Assembly (NCBI RefSeq): GCF_000943555.1
Contig: NZ_JTDV01000015.1
Span: 62,001 to 126,000 of the forward strand
Direction: 5' to 3'
Source: Neotamlana nanhaiensis
Lineage (GTDB): Bacteria; Bacteroidota; Bacteroidia; Flavobacteriales; Flavobacteriaceae
DNA length: 64,000 bases
Made by a program: the position numbers and the translations under genes. Below, one piece after another: positions 7,268-15,443 of this stretch. The notes under the pieces were generated by a model, which was not told where the DNA came from, did not search any database, and worked only from the letters and a program-made list of their open reading frames with translations. The first letter of the stretch is position 1. Each line of letters begins with the position of its first letter.

Positions 7268-8149
7268 ATGGCAAACATCGTTTGTTTTGGAGAAGTGTTG
7301 TGGGATGTTTTTCCTACGCATAAAAAAATTGGGGGAGCGCCTTTAAATGTGGCGTTACGACTAAATGCTTTCGGTAACTTGGTTAATATGATAAGTAGTG
7401 TTGGGAACGATAGCGATGGCAAACAAATAATAGATTATATTGAGGCTTCTGGTATTACCTCCAATTATATTCAAATTTCAGATGTTTACAAAACAAGCCA
7501 TGTAAATGTTGTATTAAATGCCCAAGGAGCGGCAAGTTATACCATAGATTTTCCGTGCGCTTGGGATGACATCAGTTTAAATAATGATGCCGTTGAAACA
7601 GTAAAATTGGCCGATGCATTTATTTTTGGAAGTTTAGTTACTCGAAATGATACATCCTATAAAACCTTAAATAACTTGCTTAAATATGCTAAATTTAAAG
7701 TGTTCGATGTTAATTTAAGACCACCACATTATACTATGACGCTTTTATTAGAGCTTATGGAAAAGGCCGATTTTATTAAATTTAACGATGAAGAGTTGCA
7801 AGAAATTTGTGAGTACTTTGGTTTTAAATCTTCAAATTTAGAAGCCCAAATAGCATTTATTACTAAAAAAACTAATACGTCTACAGTTTGTGTAACATTG
7901 GGAGGTGAAGGCGCTATCTATTTTGTTAATAATAAGTTTTACCGAAGTTTAGGGTATAAGGTAACGGTGCAGGATACCGTTGGTGCAGGCGATTCATTTT
8001 TAGCAACACTAATAAACGAAATACTTAACAACACAGCTCCTTTAAGTGCTATTAATAAAGCTTGTGCAGTAGGTGCTTTAGTGGCTTCAAAAGATGGTGC
8101 TAACCCTAAAATTACTTCAGCAGATATTGAATATTTAATGCGTAATTAA
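7268..8149 (+). CDS. PfkB-family sugar kinase (fructokinase-like)
   Basis: A 293-residue ribokinase/PfkB-family kinase that phosphorylates a sugar or sugar acid with ATP. It shows the N-terminal family motif around GGAPLNVALRLNAFG (22-36), VFDVNLRPPHY in the middle and the C-terminal signature DTVGAGDSF, with the anion-hole GAGD at 239-242 (Asp242 catalytic base). Overall it reads closest to fructokinases. The next two genes are a mannonate-type SDR and mannonate dehydratase, so phosphorylation of fructose or 2-keto-3-deoxygluconate is conceivable; the sequence does not settle the substrate. It follows a terminator, and a separate promoter is expected in 7219-7267. Confidence 0.85.
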   Translation: MANIVCFGEVLWDVFPTHKKIGGAPLNVALRLNAFGNLVNMISSVGNDSDGKQIIDYIEASGITSNYIQISDVYKTSHVNVVLNAQGAASYTIDFPCAWDDISLNNDAVETVKLADAFIFGSLVTRNDTSYKTLNNLLKYAKFKVFDVNLRPPHYTMTLLLELMEKADFIKFNDEELQEICEYFGFKSSNLEAQIAFITKKTNTSTVCVTLGGEGAIYFVNNKFYRSLGYKVTVQDTVGAGDSFLATLINEILNNTAPLSAINKACAVGALVASKDGANPKITSADIEYLMRN

Positions 8150-8252
8150 AAAAAGGAATAAAGGAATACAGTAATATTTTGTATTTCTATTTTTTATTAA
8201 AATTAAATGCAAGATATTAGTACAATAAAAATAATAAGACATAAAAACTAAA

Positions 8253-9065
8253 ATGAGTTTATTTAATTTAAATAATAAAGTAGCCTTAGTTACCGGAGGT
8301 GGTGGCGTTTTAGGAGGTAGTATGGCCGAATATTTATTACAACAAGGTGCCACCGTAATAATATTGCATTATAAGGAGCAAACTGTAACAGAAACTGTTG
8401 AACGCATGTCTGCAATTAGCACTAAAGTTGATGGTTTTGTATGTAATGTGGTCGAGAAAGAGAGCATGCAAACAACAGCCGATGCTATTGTTGAAAAATA
8501 TGGGCAGATTGATATCCTTATAAACGCAGCAGGAGGTAATATGCCAGGAGCAACCATTGGACCAGATCAATCGTTTTTCGATATCGATATGGGCGATTTT
8601 AAAAAGGTGGTCGATTTAAATCTTTTTGGCAGCATTATCCCATCTATTGTTTTTGGTAAACAAATGGCTAAACAGAAAAAGGGTGTTATTATAAATATAT
8701 CTTCAATGGCTTCAGAAAGAGCTATTACGCGAGTAGCAGGTTATTCTGCATCAAAAGCAGCAATCGATAATTACACCAAATGGTTATCGGTAGAGTTAGC
8801 TTTAAAATATGGTGACGGACTTCGGGTTAATGCCATAGCGCCTGGATTCTTTATTGGAAATCAGAATAGAAGATTACTTTTAAACGATGATGGAAGCTAT
8901 ACCACTAGAGGAAATACCATAATTAATAATACGCCTATGAAGCGTTTTGGTGATGCCGATGAGCTTCATGGTGCTTTACACTATTTATGTAGTGATGCAT
9001 CAAAATTTGTAACAGGTATTACCATTCCTGTTGATGGCGGATTTAGTGCGTTTAGCGGCGTTTAA
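8253..9065 (+). CDS. SDR-family oxidoreductase, probable D-mannonate oxidoreductase (fructuronate reductase)
   Basis: A 270-residue classical short-chain dehydrogenase. The cofactor loop TGGGGVLGG is at 14-22, NAAGG at 92-96, and the catalytic Ser151/152, Tyr165 and Lys169 (YSASK) are all present. VNAIAPGFF and the C-terminal TGITIPVDGGF are classic. It lies 19 bp before the mannonate dehydratase gene. From established knowledge, Bacteroidota often use an SDR instead of the longer UxuB to interconvert fructuronate and mannonate; that assignment rests on context and not on a substrate motif. A general 2-dehydro-3-deoxygluconate-type SDR is the main alternative. Confidence 0.82.
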   Translation: MSLFNLNNKVALVTGGGGVLGGSMAEYLLQQGATVIILHYKEQTVTETVERMSAISTKVDGFVCNVVEKESMQTTADAIVEKYGQIDILINAAGGNMPGATIGPDQSFFDIDMGDFKKVVDLNLFGSIIPSIVFGKQMAKQKKGVIINISSMASERAITRVAGYSASKAAIDNYTKWLSVELALKYGDGLRVNAIAPGFFIGNQNRRLLLNDDGSYTTRGNTIINNTPMKRFGDADELHGALHYLCSDASKFVTGITIPVDGGFSAFSGV

Positions 9066-9084
9066 TGCAACTTAAAAATTAAAA

Positions 9085-10242
9085 ATGAAAGAAACATTTA
9101 GATGGTTTGGTGTTACCGATCCAGTAAAATTAGCACACATAAAACAAGCTGGTGCAACAGGTGTTGTTACCGCATTACATCACATCGCTAACGGCGAAGT
9201 ATGGGAAGTTGAAGAAATAAATAAAGTTAAAACCGAAATCGAATCTTACGGTTTAGAGTGGACGTTTATTGAAAGTATTCCAATTCACGAAAATATAAAA
9301 TTACGCATTGGCGATTATAAGCAGCGCATCGAGAATTATAAACGAAGCTTAAAAAACGTTGCCGCCTGTGGTATAAAAAACGTGTGCTATAATTTTATGC
9401 CAGTTTTAGATTGGACTAGAACGCAACTGTTTTGGAAGCTCGAAGACGGTAGTACAGCTTTGCGTTTTGATAAGGTAGAAATGGCCGTGTTTGAAAAGTT
9501 TATTATGCAACGTGAAGGTGTTGAAAACGATTATACAACTGAAGTTTTAAAACAAGCCGAAAACGCTTTTAATAATATGTCGGCAGCAGAAAAACAACAG
9601 TTAGAAGATAATGTTTTAAAAGGCTTACCTGGTACGGTTGATGATTTAACAATTCCTGTGTTTAAAGATATGATTGCGCAATACGACAATTTAACGCATG
9701 CCGATTTAAAAGCGAACTTATCCTATTTTTTAAATGAAGTGATTCCTGTTTGTGAAGCTCATGGTATTGTTATGGCTATTCATCCAGATGATCCACCAAT
9801 GGATATTATGGGCTTACCAAGAATTATAAAATCTGAAGCCGATTTAGATGATTTAGTAAGTTTTGTTGATAGTCCAGCAAATGGTATCACATTTTGTACA
9901 GGCTCGTTAGGAGCAAATCCAGATAACGATTTACCAAAAATGATTAGAAAATTTGGTGATCGCATTCACTTTTTACATTTGCGTAACGTTAAACGCGAAG
10001 TTAATGGCAGTTTTTATGAAGATAACCACCTTGAAGGATCAACAGATATGTACGAGGTAGTAAAGGCTGTTGTTGAGGTAGAAAAACAGCGTAATGTGCA
10101 ATTGCCAATGCGACCAGATCACGGCCATCAAATGTTAAACGATTTAAATGATAACAACGCTTATGCAGGTTATACAGCTATTGGTAGACTTCGTGGGCTA
10201 GCAGAAATTCGTGGTTTGGCTTTAGGGGTTTCTAGGAGTTAA
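9085..10242 (+). CDS. uxuA: Mannonate dehydratase
   Basis: Dehydrates D-mannonate to 2-keto-3-deoxygluconate in glucuronate breakdown. At 385 residues the length fits UxuA. The start MKETFRWFGVTDPV, followed by LAHIKQAGATGVVTALHH, is highly characteristic of the family. CYNFMPVLDWTRT, MAIHPDDPP (metal-binding His), FCTGSLGANPDND, HFLHLRNV and MRPDHGH provide the metal and substrate residues expected in this TIM-barrel enzyme. It probably forms a unit with the upstream SDR. No uronate isomerase, aldolase or regulator is in the window, so the rest of the pathway must lie elsewhere. Confidence 0.95.
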   Translation: MKETFRWFGVTDPVKLAHIKQAGATGVVTALHHIANGEVWEVEEINKVKTEIESYGLEWTFIESIPIHENIKLRIGDYKQRIENYKRSLKNVAACGIKNVCYNFMPVLDWTRTQLFWKLEDGSTALRFDKVEMAVFEKFIMQREGVENDYTTEVLKQAENAFNNMSAAEKQQLEDNVLKGLPGTVDDLTIPVFKDMIAQYDNLTHADLKANLSYFLNEVIPVCEAHGIVMAIHPDDPPMDIMGLPRIIKSEADLDDLVSFVDSPANGITFCTGSLGANPDNDLPKMIRKFGDRIHFLHLRNVKREVNGSFYEDNHLEGSTDMYEVVKAVVEVEKQRNVQLPMRPDHGHQMLNDLNDNNAYAGYTAIGRLRGLAEIRGLALGVSRS

Positions 10243-10399
10243 ATTACACTTTAAATAGAAGTTATTTAGAACATGTAATCTTTTGTTTTTTGAATTATGA
10301 AAAGAACCGAACTGACTGATAATTAGGATTGATTTTTAGATTTTAGTTTCTTTTTTTACCTTACTTGATGTTTCATACCTTTAACTTTATTGTTATAAA

Positions 10400-12793
10400 A
10401 TGCCAAAGAAACTAAATAAGAAAATGCCATTCTGGTTTTGCTGTTTATTGCTTATAGTATGGGGTAGTACTGCACAAAATAAAAGCATCAATACCATTGA
10501 AAACGTTTACCTGCATACCGACCGCTCTACGTATTTTTTAGGAGAAGATTTATGGTACAAGGCTTACAATGTAAATGCTTTTACAGGTTTGTTAACAGAC
10601 CTCAGTAATGTGTTGTATGTAGAATTGATTTCTTCAGATTCCAAAATAATTTCAAGGCAAAAAATAAAGTTGGAAATGGGGTTGGGCCATGGCGATTTAA
10701 AGTTGACCGATTCCGTCGGTGTAAAATCGGGACACTATCAATTACGAGCCTATACGAATTGGAATAGGAATTTTGGAGACGACTTTATATTTACAAAAAA
10801 CATCGAGATAATCGATGTGTTCAAATCGCATTTTGGTTCTGAAACGGAAGAAAATTCAAATACTGAAGTACCAAAAGCTTCAGAGCAAATTAATAATACA
10901 TTTAAAATTGAGTTTTTCCCAGAAGGCGGTTCGTTGTTAAAAAATGTAGCGAGTGTTGTGGGGTTTAAGGCAGTTGATTTAATTGGTAACCCGATAGAAG
11001 TTAGCGGCGATATTTTTGATGCCAATAATCTGAAAATTGCATCTTTTTCAAGCGAACACGATGGCATGGGCAAGTTTCAAATACTACCATTACAAAATCA
11101 ACCATACTACGCTATTGCAAGAATAAATACAGGCGATGAACTGTTGCAAGAGTTACCAGAGGTACTTACGGAAGGGTATAAAATCAGCTATAAAAATTTT
11201 AAAGGTCGAAATATAATTGCTGTTAGTACTAACCAAGAAACATTGGGTAAAAACCCAAATAAAAATGTAAAAGTAGTATGTAAATTAAAAGGTGTTTCGT
11301 ACTTGGAAATTGCAAAAAAAGTAAATACTACCACAGCGTTAATTGAGTTGCCAGAAGATAAACTAAAAGCAGGCATCAATCAAATTACGTTGTACGATAG
11401 CGACTCCAAACCGCAAAGCGAACGTTTAGTGTATTTTGAAAAAGCAAACGATTTGAATGTAACTCTTGAAACCAATAAACAGAGCTACGAGCCCAATGAA
11501 AATGTAATAATAAATGTGTCCTCAAAGCAAAAAACGGGCAAACCCCAATCGGCAAGTTTTTCATTAAGCGTTACAGATATGAATGGAGAAGATGCCGAAC
11601 AAAATTACAGCTCAAACATTTGTTCATATTATTTAATGGAATCCGATGTTCGAGGCGAAATACACCAGCCTAACTATTATTTCAATCCTAAAAACCCCAA
11701 ACGATTAACGCATTTAGATAATTTACTGTTAACCCAGGGTTGGCGCGATTTTTTATGGAAATCGCAACCTAAGATTAACGACACTTTAGGGTACAAAGTT
11801 GAAAAAGGTATCACCATTTCGGGTAGGGTAGAACAGTTGTTTAGTAAAAACCCTATGGTAAACAATAATGTTACCTTAGGTTTAATAAATAAGAATGGTT
11901 TTAATGCGTTTAATACTACCACAGATTCTCTAGGCGAGTTTAAGTTTGAAAAATTAATATTTTCGAGCAAAACAGATGTGTTTTTAAGCACTAACAATCA
12001 AAAGGGAAAGCAAAAAGGCTTCTTGTATCTTAATAAAGAGGAGAAACCCTTGCAAGTTACATTTAAACTACCAGAATTAAATCCGTTAGAATCAACAACA
12101 GTCATAAATTATATGTATGGCAAATATATGGCTTTGGGTGTACCACCTGAAAATATTTTGGATGAGGTTGAAATAACAGCAAGTAAACGAGACGATTTAG
12201 ATTTTTTTTATGGAGCGGCCGATTATAAATACGTTCCAGATGTAGCAGATAAAAATCTATATTCAATTAGTGATATATTGGATAATGTTCCTGGGGTTTC
12301 TAATGGAAAAATTACTGGAGAGAATAAGCCTCCTATGTTTTTGATTGACACTTATGAAGGTGATGCTGCTTTTGTTTTGCCAAGTGAGGTTGAGCGAATA
12401 GAAGTGATTCGGCCCTCGGAAATGCTAATAGCGATTTATGGAGAAGAAGCATCACATGGTATTATTTCAATTATTACAAATGGTAAAAGTAGAAGCAATC
12501 AACCTAAAAAAGATTCTGTTCATTCTTTAAAACGGCAAATAGAAGGTTTTTACGAAGCCCGTAAATTTTACGAATCAACCAATAAAAATAGTTCAGAAGA
12601 AGATAATAAATTATTTGAAGCCAGAAATACCATTTATTGGAATCCGTATGTTCATCCAGATAAATTAGGTAAAGCCTCTGTAAATTATCATAACACAAAT
12701 ACAAAAACTAAAGTAAAAGTACAGCTAGAAGGTATAACAAGTAGCGGTATTCCTGTAGTTAAAAAAGTGTATTACAATATTGTTGAAGATTAG
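10400..12793 (+). CDS. MG2-domain protein with TonB plug-like C-terminal region (surface or periplasmic)
   Basis: A 797-residue exported protein (signal peptide to about residue 25, ending near STAQN). The first part, VYLHTDRSTYFLGEDLWYKAY followed by a beta-rich stretch, matches the macroglobulin MG2-type start seen in many Bacteroidota proteins of this length. A second MG-like block is at about 350-410, and a carboxypeptidase-like beta domain (GITISGRVEQ...) at about 470-570. Around 620-700, ISDILDNVPGV, PPMFLID and EVERIEVIRPSE then IISIIT resemble a TonB-receptor plug, but no 22-strand barrel follows. Role unknown; perhaps an adaptor for an outer-membrane transporter. It is monocistronic, with 157 bp before it. 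Confidence 0.8.
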   Translation: MPKKLNKKMPFWFCCLLLIVWGSTAQNKSINTIENVYLHTDRSTYFLGEDLWYKAYNVNAFTGLLTDLSNVLYVELISSDSKIISRQKIKLEMGLGHGDLKLTDSVGVKSGHYQLRAYTNWNRNFGDDFIFTKNIEIIDVFKSHFGSETEENSNTEVPKASEQINNTFKIEFFPEGGSLLKNVASVVGFKAVDLIGNPIEVSGDIFDANNLKIASFSSEHDGMGKFQILPLQNQPYYAIARINTGDELLQELPEVLTEGYKISYKNFKGRNIIAVSTNQETLGKNPNKNVKVVCKLKGVSYLEIAKKVNTTTALIELPEDKLKAGINQITLYDSDSKPQSERLVYFEKANDLNVTLETNKQSYEPNENVIINVSSKQKTGKPQSASFSLSVTDMNGEDAEQNYSSNICSYYLMESDVRGEIHQPNYYFNPKNPKRLTHLDNLLLTQGWRDFLWKSQPKINDTLGYKVEKGITISGRVEQLFSKNPMVNNNVTLGLINKNGFNAFNTTTDSLGEFKFEKLIFSSKTDVFLSTNNQKGKQKGFLYLNKEEKPLQVTFKLPELNPLESTTVINYMYGKYMALGVPPENILDEVEITASKRDDLDFFYGAADYKYVPDVADKNLYSISDILDNVPGVSNGKITGENKPPMFLIDTYEGDAAFVLPSEVERIEVIRPSEMLIAIYGEEASHGIISIITNGKSRSNQPKKDSVHSLKRQIEGFYEARKFYESTNKNSSEEDNKLFEARNTIYWNPYVHPDKLGKASVNYHNTNTKTKVKVQLEGITSSGIPVVKKVYYNIVED

Positions 12794-12879
12794 TTTTAAA
12801 ACCTGAGTTTTATTTAAAGTGTTTGATAGTTAGTGTTTTAGTAAGTGTTGTGGAACGAATTATATCATTTTCAAAGAGG

Positions 12880-12960
12880 TGCTCCTGAAAAATCTCATGA
12901 TGTCATTCAGAAGGAGGTAGGACTGAAGAATCTCTAATAGTGAGATTTCTTAGAACCTGT
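12880..12960. repeat. Degenerate dispersed repeat in the 12794-13055 gap
   Basis: The 262-bp gap between convergent genes has no credible gene. It contains TGTCATTCAGAAGGAGGTAG (12901-12920), then GACTGAAGAATCTC and an inverted GAGATTTCTT (AAGAATCTC 12927-12935 against 12942-12951). This resembles the TGTCATTC-GA-GAAGAATC element scattered through many Bacteroidota genomes. It may also serve as a hairpin between the converging transcripts. Confidence 0.45.
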
Positions 12961-13055
12961 AATAGCCATTATAATTCATATTATCGACATGTCAAGTTGC
13001 TAAATTTTAAATGCTTTTTATTTTTTGAAAATTGAATTATTAACCGAACACAGGT

Positions 13056-13970
13056 TTACAAAACCATATCACAATAAGGAATTACCGTTTCGTAACCTTT
13101 TGCTTCAAAATATTCGGTAGGATTTTCTTTTGATACCGCTAAAACAAAATCGCCGCCCCATGCTCCAAGACTTTTTACGCTACCAATAAAATCTTTAAAC
13201 AGAAGGGTTTTAACAGGTGTTTGGTTAGTAAGTTTAGCAATTATAGTTTCGTGTTGCTCAATTAAATCTTCAAAATCGGCAACGTTAGTACAATTTGCCA
13301 TGTTCCTAATTATGGAGTTAATTTCAGGAATGTTTAAGTTCGATTTGTTGGCGTTGTAGGTGGCAATGCCAATTCTACTATTCATTTTTTTGTTTAAATA
13401 CACAAAATACAACTGCGATTTAAACTCTGGATTAAACGTTATCCTGTTCACGCTAACCGCATCTTTAATTTTTTGATAAATAATAGGAGTGTCGTGTTGC
13501 GCACAAGCAATATCGTAGCCACTGCCACCGAAGGTATGGTTGAGTAATTTATAGGCATCCACTTCTGCCCATTGCGCGATATTATTTATCAAGGTTGATG
13601 AGGTGCCTAAACCCCAATGTCTTGGGAATGTAAGCTTGTTAATTACCTTAAAACCTCTAGCATCATTTAAAAAATCTGGATTTAATGTTTTCGCGGCTTT
13701 CAAAATTTGAATAACTCGTTTGGTAACTTCCTCTTGAGCTATTGAAGTATTTACGATGGATTGAATCGCGCCATCAACTACATTAAATGTGGCTTCAAAC
13801 CAAATATTTTCTTGCTCATCAAAACTTTGCCAAATAATAACTGGTTCAGTAAGGGGCTCTACCGTTAAATGCTGACCGTATGTTGTAGGAACAGCGAAAG
13901 CTAAAGCCTCATCAAGAACCACATACTCACCTGCAATAAAAAGTTTCCCGTTGCTGTAAAATTGTTTCAT
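13056..13970 (-). CDS. GYDIA-family GHMP kinase (mevalonate pathway kinase)
   Basis: A 304-residue GHMP-superfamily kinase. Family marks: an N-terminal NGKLFIAGEYVVLDE, the ATP loop WGLGTSST at about 119-126, and GGSGYDIACAQHDTP around 148-162, the GYDIA signature that names this Bacteroidota family. It directly follows HMG-CoA reductase with a 2-bp gap, so the two are translationally close and co-transcribed. By context it acts on mevalonate or phosphomevalonate in isoprenoid synthesis; which step it performs cannot be read from sequence. Length is shorter than most phosphomevalonate kinases. There is no sign of truncation: both the start motif and the C-terminal GAWGGDFVLAV are present. Confidence 0.85.
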   Translation of the reverse strand: MKQFYSNGKLFIAGEYVVLDEALAFAVPTTYGQHLTVEPLTEPVIIWQSFDEQENIWFEATFNVVDGAIQSIVNTSIAQEEVTKRVIQILKAAKTLNPDFLNDARGFKVINKLTFPRHWGLGTSSTLINNIAQWAEVDAYKLLNHTFGGSGYDIACAQHDTPIIYQKIKDAVSVNRITFNPEFKSQLYFVYLNKKMNSRIGIATYNANKSNLNIPEINSIIRNMANCTNVADFEDLIEQHETIIAKLTNQTPVKTLLFKDFIGSVKSLGAWGGDFVLAVSKENPTEYFEAKGYETVIPYCDMVL

Positions 13971-13972
13971 AA

Positions 13973-15292
13973 TTAAGCGTTAGAACGTAGATTTTCTATA
14001 GCAGAAACAACGGCGCTGTGCGACACGGTGTGTTTCTCGAAATGTTTGGTTAAAGTAGCTTTTTCGGCATCGGTAGCTTCAAACTGGTTTAAAATATTCA
14101 TCAGGTGCATTTTCATGTGGCCTTGCTGAATACCAGTAGTTGTAAGCGAGCGTAAGGCAGCAAAGTTTTGGGCTAAACCAGCAACAGCAACGATTTGCAT
14201 TAATTCTTTTGCCGATGGATTATTAAGCATTTCTAAGGCTAATTTTACTAATGGATGTAAACCTGTTAATCCGCCAACGGTTCCTAAAGCAAGCGGAATT
14301 TCCATCCAAAATGTAAATACATCATCTTCAATTTTGGCATGCGATAAACTACTATACGATCCATTTTTAGCAGCGTAAGCATGTACGCCAGCTTCAATGG
14401 CTCTAAAGTCGTTTCCTGTGGCCAACACGACAGCATCAATACCGTTCATAATCCCTTTATTGTGTGTTACGGCGCGGTACGGTTCTATTTCGGCAATCTT
14501 AACTGCTTGCACAAATTTTTCAGCGAAAGCTTTACCATTTATGTTTTTTTCGGTTAAATCGTCTACTTTACAGCTAACTTCGGCACGCACTACACAATCG
14601 GGAACGTAGTTTGAAAGTATGCTCATCACCACTTCAATATGCTTCTCTTTTTCGGTAAACGCTTCGTAGTTTAAAGCTTCGGCTTTTAAGGTTTTGGCGA
14701 ACTGCTCTAAACACGAATTTATAAAGTTAGCACCCATAGCATCTAGGGTTTCAAACTTTACATGTAGTTGGTAGTAGTTTTGTAAATCTTCAGTTTTATT
14801 ACGTAATTCAATATCCAAAATACCGCCACCACGCTTTTCCATGTTTTGAGTTATGCTTTTGGCATCGGTAAGAAATTTGTCTTTTATCGTTTCAAAAAAA
14901 GCATGTAAAACTTTAAAATCACCTTGAAATAAAAAGTGAACCTGACCTATTTTTGTAGTAGAAATGACTTCGGTTTTAAATCCGCCACGATCCATCCAAA
15001 ATTTAGCTGCTTTACTTGCTGCAGCTACCACCGAGCTTTCCTCAATGGCCATGGGTATGGTGTAAAGGGTGTTGTTTATTAAAAAGTTCGGTGCCACACC
15101 AAGCGGTAAATAATAGTTGGTTATGGTGTTTTCAATAAATTCGTCGTGTAATTGCTGTAGTTTTTCGTCGCTGTTCCAATATTGTTTTATTACTTGTTTG
15201 GCATTGTTGGTATTGGAAAAATAAGTGTTAACAATCCAATCAATTTTTTGCGATTTTGACAGTTTGGAAAAACCAGAAATAGATTTATTCAT
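13973..15292 (-). CDS. Hydroxymethylglutaryl-CoA reductase, class II type
   Basis: Reduces HMG-CoA to mevalonate (or runs the reverse reaction, hence the family name degradative). At 439 residues it lacks the membrane anchor of eukaryotic class I enzymes. IENTITNYYLPLGVAPNF, the AIEESSVVAAASKAAKFW block with catalytic Glu, LDAMGANFINSCLE, and HNKGIMNGIDAVVLATGNDFRA with catalytic Asp are all readable. LGTVGGLTGLHPL near 340 is also typical, and a His for the C-terminal flap is present (HTVSHSAVV). Together with the GYDIA kinase it indicates that this organism makes isoprenoids through mevalonate. The 151-bp region to the divergent peptidase should hold both promoters. Confidence 0.93.
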   Translation of the reverse strand: MNKSISGFSKLSKSQKIDWIVNTYFSNTNNAKQVIKQYWNSDEKLQQLHDEFIENTITNYYLPLGVAPNFLINNTLYTIPMAIEESSVVAAASKAAKFWMDRGGFKTEVISTTKIGQVHFLFQGDFKVLHAFFETIKDKFLTDAKSITQNMEKRGGGILDIELRNKTEDLQNYYQLHVKFETLDAMGANFINSCLEQFAKTLKAEALNYEAFTEKEKHIEVVMSILSNYVPDCVVRAEVSCKVDDLTEKNINGKAFAEKFVQAVKIAEIEPYRAVTHNKGIMNGIDAVVLATGNDFRAIEAGVHAYAAKNGSYSSLSHAKIEDDVFTFWMEIPLALGTVGGLTGLHPLVKLALEMLNNPSAKELMQIVAVAGLAQNFAALRSLTTTGIQQGHMKMHLMNILNQFEATDAEKATLTKHFEKHTVSHSAVVSAIENLRSNA

Positions 15293-15443
15293 AAGGTATT
15301 AAGTTGCAGCGCAAAGATAGTATTCTTCGTTTAGTTTTAATTATTTAAATTATGAAGCCTCTTATTAAAGTGTTAATGTTAACGGTTTTTTGCATAATTT
15401 TTAGTAAACTTGACCGCATTTTGAAAAATAAATATCATTTTTA

